Shown: positions 1 to 8,215, counted from the stretch's first letter. The stretch: DNA of 64,000 bases from Thermohalobaculum sp965263335 (GCA_965263335.1 CBDHHE010000001.1:3844001-3908000), one strand, 5' to 3'. Numbers and translations: made by a program. The notes: generated by a model not told the origin, from the letters alone.

Positions 1-201
1 GCAGCGCTTCTGCATGCCTATCGCTGGCTGATCGACAGTCGCGATGAGGCGACAGGGGAACGTCTGGATTTCCTCGAGGATCCGTTCCGGCTCTATCGCT
101 GCCACACGATCATGAACTGTGCGAAGACCTGTCCGAAAGGCCTGAACCCGGCAAAGGCCATCGCCGAGATCAAGAAGAAGATGGTCGAACGCCAGATGTG
201 A
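1..201 (+). CDS. sdhB: Succinate dehydrogenase iron-sulfur subunit, C-terminal end (partial)
   Basis: The frame is open from the left edge and stops at TGA 199-201, giving 66 residues. They contain the SdhB C-terminal cysteine pattern (CHTIMNCAKTCPKGLNP), which ligates the [3Fe-4S] and [4Fe-4S] centres, and a typical basic tail ending KKKMVERQM. SdhB carries electrons from the flavoprotein subunit SdhA to the quinone site of complex II at the inner membrane. Only the distal part of the ferredoxin-like helical domain lies in the window; start, plant-type [2Fe-2S] domain and the other sdh genes are to the left. Family assignment is secure because of the cysteine spacing and flanking residues. 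Confidence 0.93.
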   Translation, partial: AALLHAYRWLIDSRDEATGERLDFLEDPFRLYRCHTIMNCAKTCPKGLNPAKAIAEIKKKMVERQM

Positions 202-419
202 CCCGGGCCGTCTTTCGGCTGGTTGCCTTTCACGCTGTGTTGGGTGTTGACAGGACGTCTGGAGCGCTTGGGCAAGACCACTGTTGTGAGAGTCTGGGCG
301 CGGCGCGGGCACCATAGTGACGACCAGCCAATCGGTTGGTCGGCACGGTGTGGTCCTCGATACCGATTATCTTCGACGCACACATTCAATTCAGTGAACT
401 CTCCTAGGAGGCCGACCCC

Positions 420-601
420 GTCGAAAGCTTGATTGTGCTGAAGGACCGGAACGGCGTTGCCATCGGGCGGTCTCGTCTTCGCGCGATGCGGGCAAGATCG
501 AGCTTTGGGAGTACGCGCTGAGCCGCGTTGTGCCCGAGCTGCGACCCTATGATGATGTGGAAATCCTCACCGATAGTTCCTGTGGGAAGATGACATCCTG
601 A
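420..601 (+). pseudogene. Possible frameshifted gene remnant, unknown family
   Basis: From 420 one frame reads VESLIVLKDRNGVAIGR and then leaves a protein-like pattern. From about 476 another frame reads SSRDAGKIELWEYALSRVV and continues to a TGA at 599-601. A purine-rich AGGAGG lies at 406-411, just upstream. Joining both pieces needs one frameshift near 470-480. No family is recognised, and the segment could also be chance reading frames. Low confidence. Confidence 0.2.
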
Positions 602-615
602 GCAGTGACACAGGG

Positions 616-879
616 TTGAACGGTCAGTGGGACTGCAATGATGCGGTCATCGCATTGAACTGTTGTTGGCTGAACTCCTTGCCCCAGAGTGTGGTCGAGA
701 AGATTGCCTATGAGAATTCCGAGCAATTGTGCGCCCGCGATGTAGCGAACGATCTATTCGGGCTGCTCTTGTCGAGGTTCAGAGCGAGCATCAACATCAT
801 GCTTTTGGAGCGCTTTTCACCCTCGATCGTCACTGACTTCTGCGGGAAAACTGCAGAGGCGCAAAAGAGCGCCCCGTAG
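616..879 (+). CDS. Hypothetical 87-residue protein or C-terminal fragment
   Basis: This frame opens with TTG and ends at TAG 877-879. No clear Shine-Dalgarno sequence precedes it. The middle (EKIAYENSEQLCARDVANDLFGLLL) is helical-looking and faintly like the last helix of TIM-barrel amidohydrolases, where an EKIL..NA..LFGL-type tail is common, so it could be the end of a decayed amidohydrolase. The resemblance is too short to be decisive. It stands alone between sdhB and the sugar operon and may not be expressed. Confidence 0.25.
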   Translation: MNGQWDCNDAVIALNCCWLNSLPQSVVEKIAYENSEQLCARDVANDLFGLLLSRFRASINIMLLERFSPSIVTDFCGKTAEAQKSAP

Positions 880-1251
880 TGCTTGCGACAATCAAGACAG
901 TGACAGACTCCGAACCTTGTAGGGCCGCCCCGATGCGACGATCCGAACGCTGCCGCAAAGACAGCTTCCAGTGAACTGGTTCGTGCTGCGTCTCCCCGGA
1001 ATCTTGATGGCTGAAAGGGCTAACACAAACGACGCTTAGGCCGAAATTGCCGGCCGCGGTGCCTTACGACGGAGCATTCGGGTGGGCGGAAACGACCGCT
1101 TGCGAAACAGTTCAGACGGACGTGGTCCTGTCGGCTCAGGAAAATGGCATAGCGTGCCGGACCGTTTCAGATGGGCTTCTGTATCGATCAGATGCGGCGT
1201 CCGGGTGCTGGTCCAAGTGCGCCCTTGCGTGGATTGTCTGGACGTGGTGCA

Positions 1252-1277
1252 ACCGGGCGGGTCTCAACCCACCCGGT
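1252..1277 (-). terminator. Stem-loop terminator 3' of the sugar ABC operon
   Basis: ACCGGGCGGGT (1252-1262) and ACCCACCCGGT (1267-1277) form an 11-bp stem with one G.U pair and a 4-nt loop, 9 nt beyond the stop of the last operon gene. There is no long T-run, so it may work as an RNA-stabilising end or a weak intrinsic terminator. Confidence 0.55.
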
Positions 1278-1286
1278 CGTGTTGTC

Positions 1287-2420
1287 TCAGCGCTCGAGCT
1301 TGCCGACACCGGAGAAGCGGAACGCTTCCTGCTGCAGGGCGTCCAGCTCCTCGGCACCCATCTGGTCATGCGCCACCGTGATCCGGCCCAGGAAGACGAA
1401 GGGAAGATCAGCGTTGCGGCCCTCCATGTCGGCCTTGATCGCCTCGGCGGTCGCCGCACCGACATCGTCGCCCATGCGCATCGGGGTCGCATCTAGTTCT
1501 CCGCGACGTATGGCGTCGAGCTCCAGACCCGTGCCGCCCCAGCCGGTCGAGAAGATGTCCTTCTCGACGCCCGCGGCGACCTGTGCCTCGACCGAGCCCA
1601 TGGCCATCGCGGTGTTGGCGTTGTGGATTATCTTGGCTTCCGGATAGGCCTGCAGGATCAGGTTGGTGCCGGCAAAGCCTCCCTCGCGCTGATATTCGCC
1701 ATAGTGCTCGTAGATGGCCTCCCAGTTTCCCTTGTCCTTTACGCAGGCCATGAAGTCGCCCGATCGCTGGTTGTCGGTGATCCCCGGGATGCCCCGGTTC
1801 AACGCGTACGTCACATTGTTGCCCAACCGCTCGAGCATGTAGTCGCACATCACCAGCGCACCCGCAGCGGACGAGAAGTCGAACCAGGCGTCAGGCTGGT
1901 TTTCCAAGTATTTCAGCGGGGTGTGGAAGGCCCAGACGTAGGTGTCGAACCCTTCGGTCGCGGCCAGCTTGTCAATGTTGTCGGCCTGCGTTGCCAGCTC
2001 GGACGGGCCGAAAATCACATAGTCGTAGAGGTCCGCATCCTGTGCAACCTGCGTCGCGTAGGTCGCTTGCAGAGAATGTTCAATCTGACGAGAGGCGAAT
2101 TCGGTGGTCTCGTACGTGATGCCCAGCTGGTCCAGCCGCTTGGTCATCGCCAGATAGTTGCGGGCCCAAAAGTCCGAGACATCGGCGGATGGATAGATCA
2201 ATGCGATCTGAATGGGCTTATCCTGTGTACCCGAAAATGGCACCGCGGCTGATCCGACAACCTCTTGCAATGCCTCGAGCTTGCCTTCGGCATTCACCTG
2301 TTCCGGCACCCAGTAGTCCCGCTCGTCATCGTCCGGCAAGGTCTTGAGCGGGAGGTCCGCTGCCTGCGCCAATCCTGCGCAAACCGCCAGCGCCGCCACT
2401 GTCGTCAGAAATCTGGTCAT
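1287..2420 (-). CDS. LuxP-like periplasmic sugar/AI-2-type binding protein of an ABC transporter
   Basis: A 377-residue exported protein with a signal peptide ending near AQA-AD (residue 20). Start ATG 2420 is chosen because GGAGGAA lies directly upstream. The fold is periplasmic binding protein type 1. Compared from memory with Vibrio LuxP, the C-terminal part aligns well (GWGG-LELDAI-RRGELD-MRMGDD-AEAIKADMEG-AFRFS), as does YPSADVSDFW near residue 77. Positions equivalent to two borate-contacting arginines of LuxP appear kept (R219, R315), as do S82, W85 and W294. Others differ: LuxP Gln77 is Asp here, Asn159 is not kept, and Asp267 is Ala. The ligand may therefore be a pentose-like or furanosyl compound rather than AI-2. 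It is the last gene of the operon, next to its own permease and ATPase. No LuxQ-type kinase is nearby. Confidence 0.85.
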   Translation of the reverse strand: MTRFLTTVAALAVCAGLAQAADLPLKTLPDDDERDYWVPEQVNAEGKLEALQEVVGSAAVPFSGTQDKPIQIALIYPSADVSDFWARNYLAMTKRLDQLGITYETTEFASRQIEHSLQATYATQVAQDADLYDYVIFGPSELATQADNIDKLAATEGFDTYVWAFHTPLKYLENQPDAWFDFSSAAGALVMCDYMLERLGNNVTYALNRGIPGITDNQRSGDFMACVKDKGNWEAIYEHYGEYQREGGFAGTNLILQAYPEAKIIHNANTAMAMGSVEAQVAAGVEKDIFSTGWGGTGLELDAIRRGELDATPMRMGDDVGAATAEAIKADMEGRNADLPFVFLGRITVAHDQMGAEELDALQQEAFRFSGVGKLER

Positions 2421-2457
2421 TGTGTTTCCTCCAGTTTTTGATTTGGGTGTGGGTTGA

Positions 2458-3585
2458 TCAGCCGCTGGGGTTGGGGTCACCGGCGAGACCGAAACCGATT
2501 GCCAGCAGAAGCACCAAAGCCCCCAGAACAGCCGCAGTCAGACGTGTCACTTTCTTGCCCTCAGGGGTCGACAGCGCGCCAAATATGCTTTGCGTGCCGT
2601 CGCGATCTTTACGCTGGAGCCAGGTGTAGAGTGCGACCGAGCTGATGATCACGACGCCGGAGGCGACAGATTGCCAGAAGAACTCGATCCGCAGCGTGAC
2701 CAACGCGTTGATCATCATCGATAGAAGCAACACGCCGGCGAACGAGCCGATCAGCGACGCCCGCCCGCCGAAAAGCGATGTGCCGCCGACCACGACCGCG
2801 GCGATCACGTGGAGATTGAAGTACGGCGCGGAGGTCGCCTGGATCGCATTGAGCTTGCCGGTTAACATGACCCCCGCCAGTCCGGCCATCGCGCCCATCA
2901 GCACATAGGCGTAGATCTTGTGGCGGTCGATCGCGATGCCCGTCATTTCGGCAGCCTCGGGGTTGGAGCCGATGGCGATTGTGTATCGTCCGAACCAGGT
3001 GCGCCGCAGCAGCACATAGCCAAGCACCATGCAGAGCAGTCCGATGACAACGGGTACCGGCAAGAACCAGCCGAGCTCGCCACGGCCAATCGAGGTGACA
3101 AGTTCGGGGAACCGAGCCAGCACCAAACCCTTGGCCAGGACAAGGGCAAAGCCGCGGTAAACCAAGTCCATGGCCAGCGTACCGATCAGGTCAGGTACGC
3201 GAAACTTGGTGATCACAAGGCCGTTGATCAGGCCTAGTGCGCCTCCCATCGAGATGGCGAACAGGACGCCCACCCATGCCGGGAAGCCGTACTGCTTGAT
3301 CAGAAACGCCATGCAGATGCCCGTGAGCGCCGCGACCGAGCCGATGGACAAGTCGATGCCGCGCTGCGTGATGACGAACGTCATGGCCATGGCCATCGGC
3401 AGGTACAGCGCAGCCTCGAGCAGGATGATGTTGAGGTTCGAGAGCCGGAAGAACCGCGCAGGCTCCACTACCCCCATGAAGGCCAGGATCATCAGGATCA
3501 TGGCCATGGGACCAATGATCGCCATGTACGGATCGAGGCGCGCCTTGAGGTCACGCGGGGCTGCTTGTGCGGTCATATCGGTCAC
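2458..3585 (-). CDS. Sugar ABC transporter permease (RbsC/CUT2-like)
   Basis: A 375-residue inner-membrane permease with about nine to ten hydrophobic segments and the CUT2 landmarks ITQRGIDLSIGSV and IGSNPEAAEMTGI followed by VGGTSLFGGRAS. It forms the channel for the substrate delivered by the LuxP-like protein encoded 37 nt downstream. I prefer the GTG at 3585 because GAGG sits 8 nt upstream; the ATG at 3576 would have poor spacing. The gene begins 10 nt after the upstream ATPase gene, so the two are co-transcribed. A charged extension of about 25 residues plus one extra hydrophobic segment at the C-terminus makes it slightly longer than classical RbsC. Confidence 0.9.
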   Translation of the reverse strand: MTDMTAQAAPRDLKARLDPYMAIIGPMAMILMILAFMGVVEPARFFRLSNLNIILLEAALYLPMAMAMTFVITQRGIDLSIGSVAALTGICMAFLIKQYGFPAWVGVLFAISMGGALGLINGLVITKFRVPDLIGTLAMDLVYRGFALVLAKGLVLARFPELVTSIGRGELGWFLPVPVVIGLLCMVLGYVLLRRTWFGRYTIAIGSNPEAAEMTGIAIDRHKIYAYVLMGAMAGLAGVMLTGKLNAIQATSAPYFNLHVIAAVVVGGTSLFGGRASLIGSFAGVLLLSMMINALVTLRIEFFWQSVASGVVIISSVALYTWLQRKDRDGTQSIFGALSTPEGKKVTRLTAAVLGALVLLLAIGFGLAGDPNPSG

Positions 3586-3595
3586 TTGTCGATCC

Positions 3596-4357
3596 TCACG
3601 CAGCTTCCTGAGCGCCAACGATCAGGCCGAGCACTTCTTGTCTGGTGCTCTCGCTCGTACGAACGATACCTGCGCACCGGCCCCGGCGCATGACCTGAAT
3701 GCGGTCCGAGATGGCGAACACATCGTCAAGCGAATGAGAGATCAACACGATCGCCAGCCCCTGGCTGCGCAGAGTGCGGATCAGGTCGAGCGTGCGAGCG
3801 GTTTCCTGTGGCCCAAGCGCTGCCGTCGGTTCGTCCATGACGAGGACCCGCAAATCAGCATGGTATATGGCCCGGGCGATGGCCACCGCCTGGCGCTGAC
3901 CGCCCGACAGGCTCTCGGCCGGTGCTGTCATGTCGGGCAAACGTACGCCGAGCCGCTCGAACAGCACACGCTCGGCCTCGGCCCGCATCCGGGCGTTGTC
4001 GAGAAAGGGGATGCCTGCGACGGTCCGGGTGAGCTCAGAGCCCAGGAAGAGGTTCGATGCGGGGTCTAGGTGATCGGCCAGTGCCAAGGTCTGGTAGACC
4101 GCATCGATTCCGACCGCGATCGCATCCGAGTGGGACGACATGCTCAGTGGTTGGCCGTCCAGCCGGATCTCGCCTTCGGTTGGCTGATAGACACCTGTCA
4201 GGATCTTGATCAGAGTGGACTTGCCAGCGCCGTTGTCACCGACAATGGCCAGCACCTCGCCCGCGAAAGCGTCTAGATCGACATCCGCCAGCGCTGCTAT
4301 GCCGCCGAACCGCTTCGAGATGCTGCGCATTGTCACGATTGGGTCGGATCCGGTCAT
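3596..4357 (-). CDS. Sugar ABC transporter ATP-binding protein, single domain
   Basis: A 253-residue ATPase. Walker A is GDNGAGKST, the signature is LSGGQRQAVAIARAI, Walker B is VLVMDEPTAALG and the switch histidine is in LISHS. It energises the permease encoded immediately downstream. CUT2 importers usually use one double-length ATPase; here the subunit has a single domain and would act as a homodimer, as in FrcA-type systems. Start ATG 4357 follows GAGG at good spacing. A strong stem-loop lies in the gap separating it from the upstream binding-protein gene. Confidence 0.9.
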   Translation of the reverse strand: MTGSDPIVTMRSISKRFGGIAALADVDLDAFAGEVLAIVGDNGAGKSTLIKILTGVYQPTEGEIRLDGQPLSMSSHSDAIAVGIDAVYQTLALADHLDPASNLFLGSELTRTVAGIPFLDNARMRAEAERVLFERLGVRLPDMTAPAESLSGGQRQAVAIARAIYHADLRVLVMDEPTAALGPQETARTLDLIRTLRSQGLAIVLISHSLDDVFAISDRIQVMRRGRCAGIVRTSESTRQEVLGLIVGAQEAA

Positions 4358-4400
4358 TTGGGCCTCACTTTCGGTGACGTGGACGCCGGCTGCGAGAAGC

Positions 4401-4424
4401 GGGCGGCCCAGTGCCGGGCCGCCC
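4401..4424 (-). promoter_or_regulatory. Perfect GC stem-loop between binding-protein and ATPase genes
   Basis: GGGCGGCCC (4401-4409) and GGGCCGCCC (4416-4424) are perfect inverted repeats with a 6-nt loop. The structure lies 3' of the binding-protein stop (4434) and before the next start (4357). There is no U-run, so a role in mRNA stabilisation or partial termination that raises binding-protein yield is more likely than full termination. Confidence 0.7.
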
Positions 4425-4433
4425 CTGGGAGAG

Positions 4434-5522
4434 TTACCTGCCCCAGATCTTGGCGTAGGCCTCACGATATCCATTGCCAGGATCGAAAAGGTTCTGGTCT
4501 CCGCCGTCGGAGCTGATGTTTTCTGCAGTCACGACGTGGAGCGGCGGAATATAGCCGGAGCATTCCTCGCCCTGCATCGCCCGGTTCAATTCATCCACGA
4601 GCTGCCAGCCCTGCAAGTTCAGGGGCTCTGCCACTGTGACTGCCTGATACTGTGCCGAACGGATGCGTTGATACGCGCTTTCCGAGCCATCGCCCGCGGC
4701 CACAGCCTTTGGCGCGCCATCACCCGGGATGCCGGCAGAGGCCAGCGACGGGCCCATGAAGTCGAAGTAGATATCATTGATTGCCAGTGCATGGGTCCAC
4801 TTGGCACCATGGCGTTGCAGCAGCGCTGTGGTCAGAGTGGGCATCCGGTTCGAGGTGTCGGCGATGGGCGTATCGACATATTCGAGGACAGTGCCACCCA
4901 GCTTCTCGATCTCCGTCTTGATGCGGTCGGCCTTGGCGATCGCGATCTCGTAGGTCGAGTCTGTGAAGATCACCACGCCCGGTTTTCCGCCGGCGTCAGC
5001 GAAGGCCCACTGTGCCGCGGACGCAGAGACCTCCATGGCATCGGTCGAGACATTGACCACGATGCCCTCTGCCGGATCGCACCCAATTTTGGGGCTCGCG
5101 TGCCAGGCGGCGATGGGGATGCCAGCAGCAACGGCTTGTTCTACGGCGGCCTGCTGTTCAACCAGGTCGAACCCGTTGATGATGATGCCGTCCGGCTGCA
5201 ACGCCATCGCCTGCCCGAACGCCGCCGTGCGGCCTGACACAGAACCTGCCCCATCCAATGCGCGGACATCCCAGCCAATCTTATCGGCAGCCTCCTCAAC
5301 GCCATTCGTGACGCCAAGGATGCCACCATTCTTCATATCGGCTGCCAGGACCACGATGGTCTTGCCATCTGCGGCTTTCGGGCCGGTGGTCGGTCCATCC
5401 CATTCAGTCTTTTGGCCTGCATGCTTTTTGACAAGCGCCATCGCTTCGGCAATGGGATCGGCCTGTGCAGGTCCGGCCAATCCAACGGCGACGGCAGAGA
5501 GCAAAAGGGTTCTTCTGAGCAT
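4434..5522 (-). CDS. Sugar ABC transporter periplasmic binding protein (Peripla_BP_4 type)
   Basis: A 362-residue exported protein with a signal peptide ending at AQA-DP (residues 1-21) and a type 1 periplasmic-binding fold. Recognisable elements are KTIVVLAADMKNGG, the DGIIINGFD strand, GIPIAAWHA and the late SAQYQAVTVAEPLNLQGW segment. Start ATG 5522 is preceded by GGGAGGA. It is the binding component for the permease (5542-6561) and double ATPase (6565-8082) encoded just upstream in the same operon. The ligand cannot be told from sequence; a sugar or polyol is expected for the family. Confidence 0.88.
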   Translation of the reverse strand: MLRRTLLLSAVAVGLAGPAQADPIAEAMALVKKHAGQKTEWDGPTTGPKAADGKTIVVLAADMKNGGILGVTNGVEEAADKIGWDVRALDGAGSVSGRTAAFGQAMALQPDGIIINGFDLVEQQAAVEQAVAAGIPIAAWHASPKIGCDPAEGIVVNVSTDAMEVSASAAQWAFADAGGKPGVVIFTDSTYEIAIAKADRIKTEIEKLGGTVLEYVDTPIADTSNRMPTLTTALLQRHGAKWTHALAINDIYFDFMGPSLASAGIPGDGAPKAVAAGDGSESAYQRIRSAQYQAVTVAEPLNLQGWQLVDELNRAMQGEECSGYIPPLHVVTAENISSDGGDQNLFDPGNGYREAYAKIWGR

Positions 5523-5541
5523 TCTATCCTCCCATGGATTG

Positions 5542-6561
5542 CTATGTTTTCGCCGCGCCCTTGCGGCGCTGAGCGTATCCGGCGATACCGATGGCAACCA
5601 ACAAGGTGACGCCGTTGAACATCGGCTCGACCCAGAACGAACCGCCGAATTGCTGGATGCCCGAGATACCAATGGCGAGAATGGCAACACCGACGATGGT
5701 GCCCCAGACATTGACCCGTCCCGGCTTGATTGTTGTCGACCCGAGGAAAGCGCCCACCAATGCAGGGAGCAGGTATTCGAGGCCGACACTGGCCTGACCG
5801 ATCCGCAGCTTGGAGGCGAGGATCACGCCGGCCAAAGCTGTCAGAAGACCCGAAGTTATGAAGGCGCCGACGACAAACTTGCGGTTGGGAATGCCGTTCA
5901 GTTCTGCCGCTTTTGGGTTTGCACCAATGGCATATAGGTACCGTCCGATGGGCGTGTACTCCAGGATCAGCCAAAGCGTGATGGTGATTGCCAGAACGTA
6001 GAACCCGGTGATCGGCAGGCCGAGCACGAATGTTCCGTTGATCGCGTAGAAGCCCGGGTCAAGCATTCCGACAACCTGCCGCCCGCCCGTGTGCCAGAGC
6101 GCCAGCGCATAGAGCACGGTGCCGGTCCCAAGGGTTGCGATGAAGGCATCGATCTTGGCGACCTCGACGAGCACGCCATTGCAGAATCCGACGAACGCAC
6201 CGAGGCTCAAGACGATCAGAACGGCCAGCGGCCAGGGCACGCCCATCAGCTGCAGCGATATCGCGAGGATGTGCCAGAGCACGATGCCGTAGCCAACGGT
6301 CAGGTCGATCCGGCCGGCCACCATAGGAACCATTGCTGCCAGTGACAGGAGAGCAATGATCGCCTTGTCAGAGACGATCGCACGCAGGTTCAACATCGTC
6401 GGGAAAGTGTCTGGCAGAAGGACCGAGAACAGGACAATCAGCCCCGCCATCAGGAGAACCAAACCATAGACCGGCAGCAGCCGGATCATCCGCGCGCCCA
6501 TCCCCAGGCCATTCAGTTCCGCCTTTGTCGGCTCCAGCGCATCGGATTTTATGGATTGCAC
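5542..6561 (-). CDS. Sugar ABC transporter permease (RbsC/CUT2-like)
   Basis: A 339-residue membrane protein with CUT2 landmarks: AGRIDLTVGYG, IDAFIATLGTGTV, IGANPKAAELNGI and a final glycine-rich LVGAFLGSTTIKPG loop. The start is GTG 6561, only 3 nt after the stop of the upstream ATPase gene, so the two are translationally linked. An N-terminal cytoplasmic tail of about 25 residues precedes the first membrane segment. It pairs with the double-domain ATPase and the binding protein of the first transporter set in this operon. Confidence 0.9.
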   Translation of the reverse strand: MQSIKSDALEPTKAELNGLGMGARMIRLLPVYGLVLLMAGLIVLFSVLLPDTFPTMLNLRAIVSDKAIIALLSLAAMVPMVAGRIDLTVGYGIVLWHILAISLQLMGVPWPLAVLIVLSLGAFVGFCNGVLVEVAKIDAFIATLGTGTVLYALALWHTGGRQVVGMLDPGFYAINGTFVLGLPITGFYVLAITITLWLILEYTPIGRYLYAIGANPKAAELNGIPNRKFVVGAFITSGLLTALAGVILASKLRIGQASVGLEYLLPALVGAFLGSTTIKPGRVNVWGTIVGVAILAIGISGIQQFGGSFWVEPMFNGVTLLVAIGIAGYAQRRKGAAKT

Positions 6562-6564
6562 GGA

Positions 6565-8082
6565 TCAACCCCTTATTGCTGCAGCCGGCGCTTCGCCTGC
6601 CGACGCGGCCTGGATCAAGGATTCAGTCGAGAGTGAGACACCGCTCAGGTCGGCGACGATACCGCCGCGGCTGAACACCAGCGCTCGGTGGCATATGCTG
6701 GCGACTTCCTCGAAATCCGTCGAGACGACCAGCACGGCCATGCCAGCGCTCAGAGCCTCGAACAACAGTGCGTATATCTCTGCTTTTGCGCCAACATCGA
6801 CCCCGGCAGTCGGGTCTTCGGCGATCAGAAGGATGCGTTTGGTCGCGAGCCAGCGGCCCACGACAACCTTCTGTTGATTGCCGCCCGAAAGTGCCTCGAT
6901 GGCGAGCGAGGGGTCGTTTGGCGACAAGCCGAGTTTCTCGCCTAGCTGCCGGGCCTCGAGCTTCTCAGTACCGGTCAGCTTGAAGTCGAACAGGCCTCTC
7001 CCCGCAGCCATTGGGTTGAGAAAGGCGTTCTCGTGAATGGTGAGCGCCGGGGCGATGGATTCGACGATGCGATCGCTTGCCACCAGTCCGATGCCCGCAG
7101 CCATCGATGCACGAGGCGAGCTTGGGTCCAGGGTCTGACCCTTTAGCAAGATCTCTCCGGTGGATGTCTCAGCCCCGAAGAGTGCGCGGCTGATGCTCTC
7201 ATGGCCCGCGCCGCGGAGTCCGACCAAGCCGACCAGTTCGCCACGCCGGACAGTCAGATCAACGGGCCCGGCCTTCGCCGTCGTCAGTGCATTGACCCGC
7301 AGCACCGTCTCGCCATTATCGGCTGTTGGGCGCTGCACGTCTCGGGCTTTCCGCCCGACGATCAGGCTGACCAATTCTTCTGCATCCGTATGAGCGACGT
7401 CTCTGATCCCGACCATCGCGCCGTCGCGCAGCACGGCCGCCCGGCTGGCGATGCGGAAGACTTCGTCCAGGCGGTGGCTGACGTAGATCATGCCGACGCC
7501 CTTGTCCTTGAGCGGTCGCAACGTCGCGAACAGCCTTTCAACTTCATCAGCAGGAAGGCTGGCGGTCGGCTCGTCGAGTACGAGGAAGTCACAATCTACA
7601 GCCAACGCACGGGCAATCGCGACCAGCGACTTCTCGGTTCGCGTCAAGTCGTCGACCCTGGTCGTCGGATCGAAGCTGCAATCGATGCGGGCCAGTGCCG
7701 CCGCGGCTGCCTTCTCGGCCTCTGACCAATCGATGAGCCCGCGTCGGCGTGTGAATCCCTGGGCCAACGCCATGTTCTCGGCCACTGTCATCCAGCCAAT
7801 CAAGCCCAGGTCTTGGTGAATGAAGGCAACACGTTGGCGTGTGTCCACACGTCCGGGTGTGTGGGCGTAGATGTCCCCGTCGATCAGAACGCGGCCGGAG
7901 TCTGGTGTATGAATTCCCCCAAGGATCTTGATGAGTGTGGATTTCCCGGCGCCATTCTCACCCAGCAGCGCGACGATCTCACCCCGGTCGACATGAAGCG
8001 ACACACCGCGCAGGGCTTGTGTCCCGCCAAATGTCTTGGCGACTCGGTCGAAGAAAAGTCCCTGGCTTTGGCGAGGGGCCAT
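6565..8082 (-). CDS. Sugar ABC transporter ATP-binding protein, double domain (RbsA/MglA-like)
   Basis: A 505-residue tandem ATPase, the usual CUT2 length. Domain 1 has an intact Walker A (GENGAGKST) and Walker B (FLVLDEPTASL) but a weak signature (LTRTEKSLVAIARAL). Domain 2 has the degenerate P-loop typical of the family (GLRGAGHES), a good signature (LSGGNQQKVVVGRWL) and Walker B LLIAEDPTAGVD. Start ATG 8082 follows GGAGGAA. It is the first gene of the six-gene operon and reads away from two repressor palindromes and a divergent lacI-family gene. It powers the permease at 5542-6561. Confidence 0.92.
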   Translation of the reverse strand: MAPRQSQGLFFDRVAKTFGGTQALRGVSLHVDRGEIVALLGENGAGKSTLIKILGGIHTPDSGRVLIDGDIYAHTPGRVDTRQRVAFIHQDLGLIGWMTVAENMALAQGFTRRRGLIDWSEAEKAAAAALARIDCSFDPTTRVDDLTRTEKSLVAIARALAVDCDFLVLDEPTASLPADEVERLFATLRPLKDKGVGMIYVSHRLDEVFRIASRAAVLRDGAMVGIRDVAHTDAEELVSLIVGRKARDVQRPTADNGETVLRVNALTTAKAGPVDLTVRRGELVGLVGLRGAGHESISRALFGAETSTGEILLKGQTLDPSSPRASMAAGIGLVASDRIVESIAPALTIHENAFLNPMAAGRGLFDFKLTGTEKLEARQLGEKLGLSPNDPSLAIEALSGGNQQKVVVGRWLATKRILLIAEDPTAGVDVGAKAEIYALLFEALSAGMAVLVVSTDFEEVASICHRALVFSRGGIVADLSGVSLSTESLIQAASAGEAPAAAIRG

Positions 8083-8119
8083 TGGGTTCCTCCCGTGCCG
8101 GCCGCCGTTGTGATCTAGC

Positions 8120-8131
8120 GTTACCGGTAAC
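8120..8131. promoter_or_regulatory. LacI/GntR-family operator, copy 1
   Basis: GTTACCGGTAAC is a perfect 12-bp palindrome in the gap between the divergent ABC operon and the lacI-family gene. It matches the ATGTTACC-type consensus recalled for GntR/IdnR-class LacI repressors and lies 38 nt from the ABC start codon. Confidence 0.75.
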
Positions 8132-8177
8132 ATTTTGCCTAGGATGAAGCCCTCGCTGGCTACGTCAAGTAAAAAAT

Positions 8178-8189
8178 GTTACCGATAAC
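8178..8189. promoter_or_regulatory. LacI/GntR-family operator, copy 2
   Basis: GTTACCGATAAC differs from copy 1 at one position and lies 58 bp away, within the promoter zone just upstream of the regulator gene. Two sites a few helical turns apart would allow looping or joint repression of both divergent promoters. Confidence 0.75.
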
Positions 8190-8215
8190 ACTATGGGCGC
8201 CGACCGACATTGGAT

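Larger units (their letters stand above)
202..1251. other. About 1 kb with little coding support; possible decayed genes
   Basis: Between sdhB and the terminator of the sugar-transport operon I see no recognisable intact gene. Two stretches have some coding character: the frameshifted segment at 420-601 and the small frame at 616-879, listed separately. From about 880 to 1,251 nothing is supported. The region separates a housekeeping gene from a block of accessory transport genes, so it may be an old insertion or deletion boundary; that is inference. Confidence 0.5.

Noticed and set aside
1287..2420. LsrB-type AI-2 receptor
   Set aside because: The alignment pattern fits LuxP, not LsrB, and no lsrK, lsrR, lsrF or lsrG-like genes are present.
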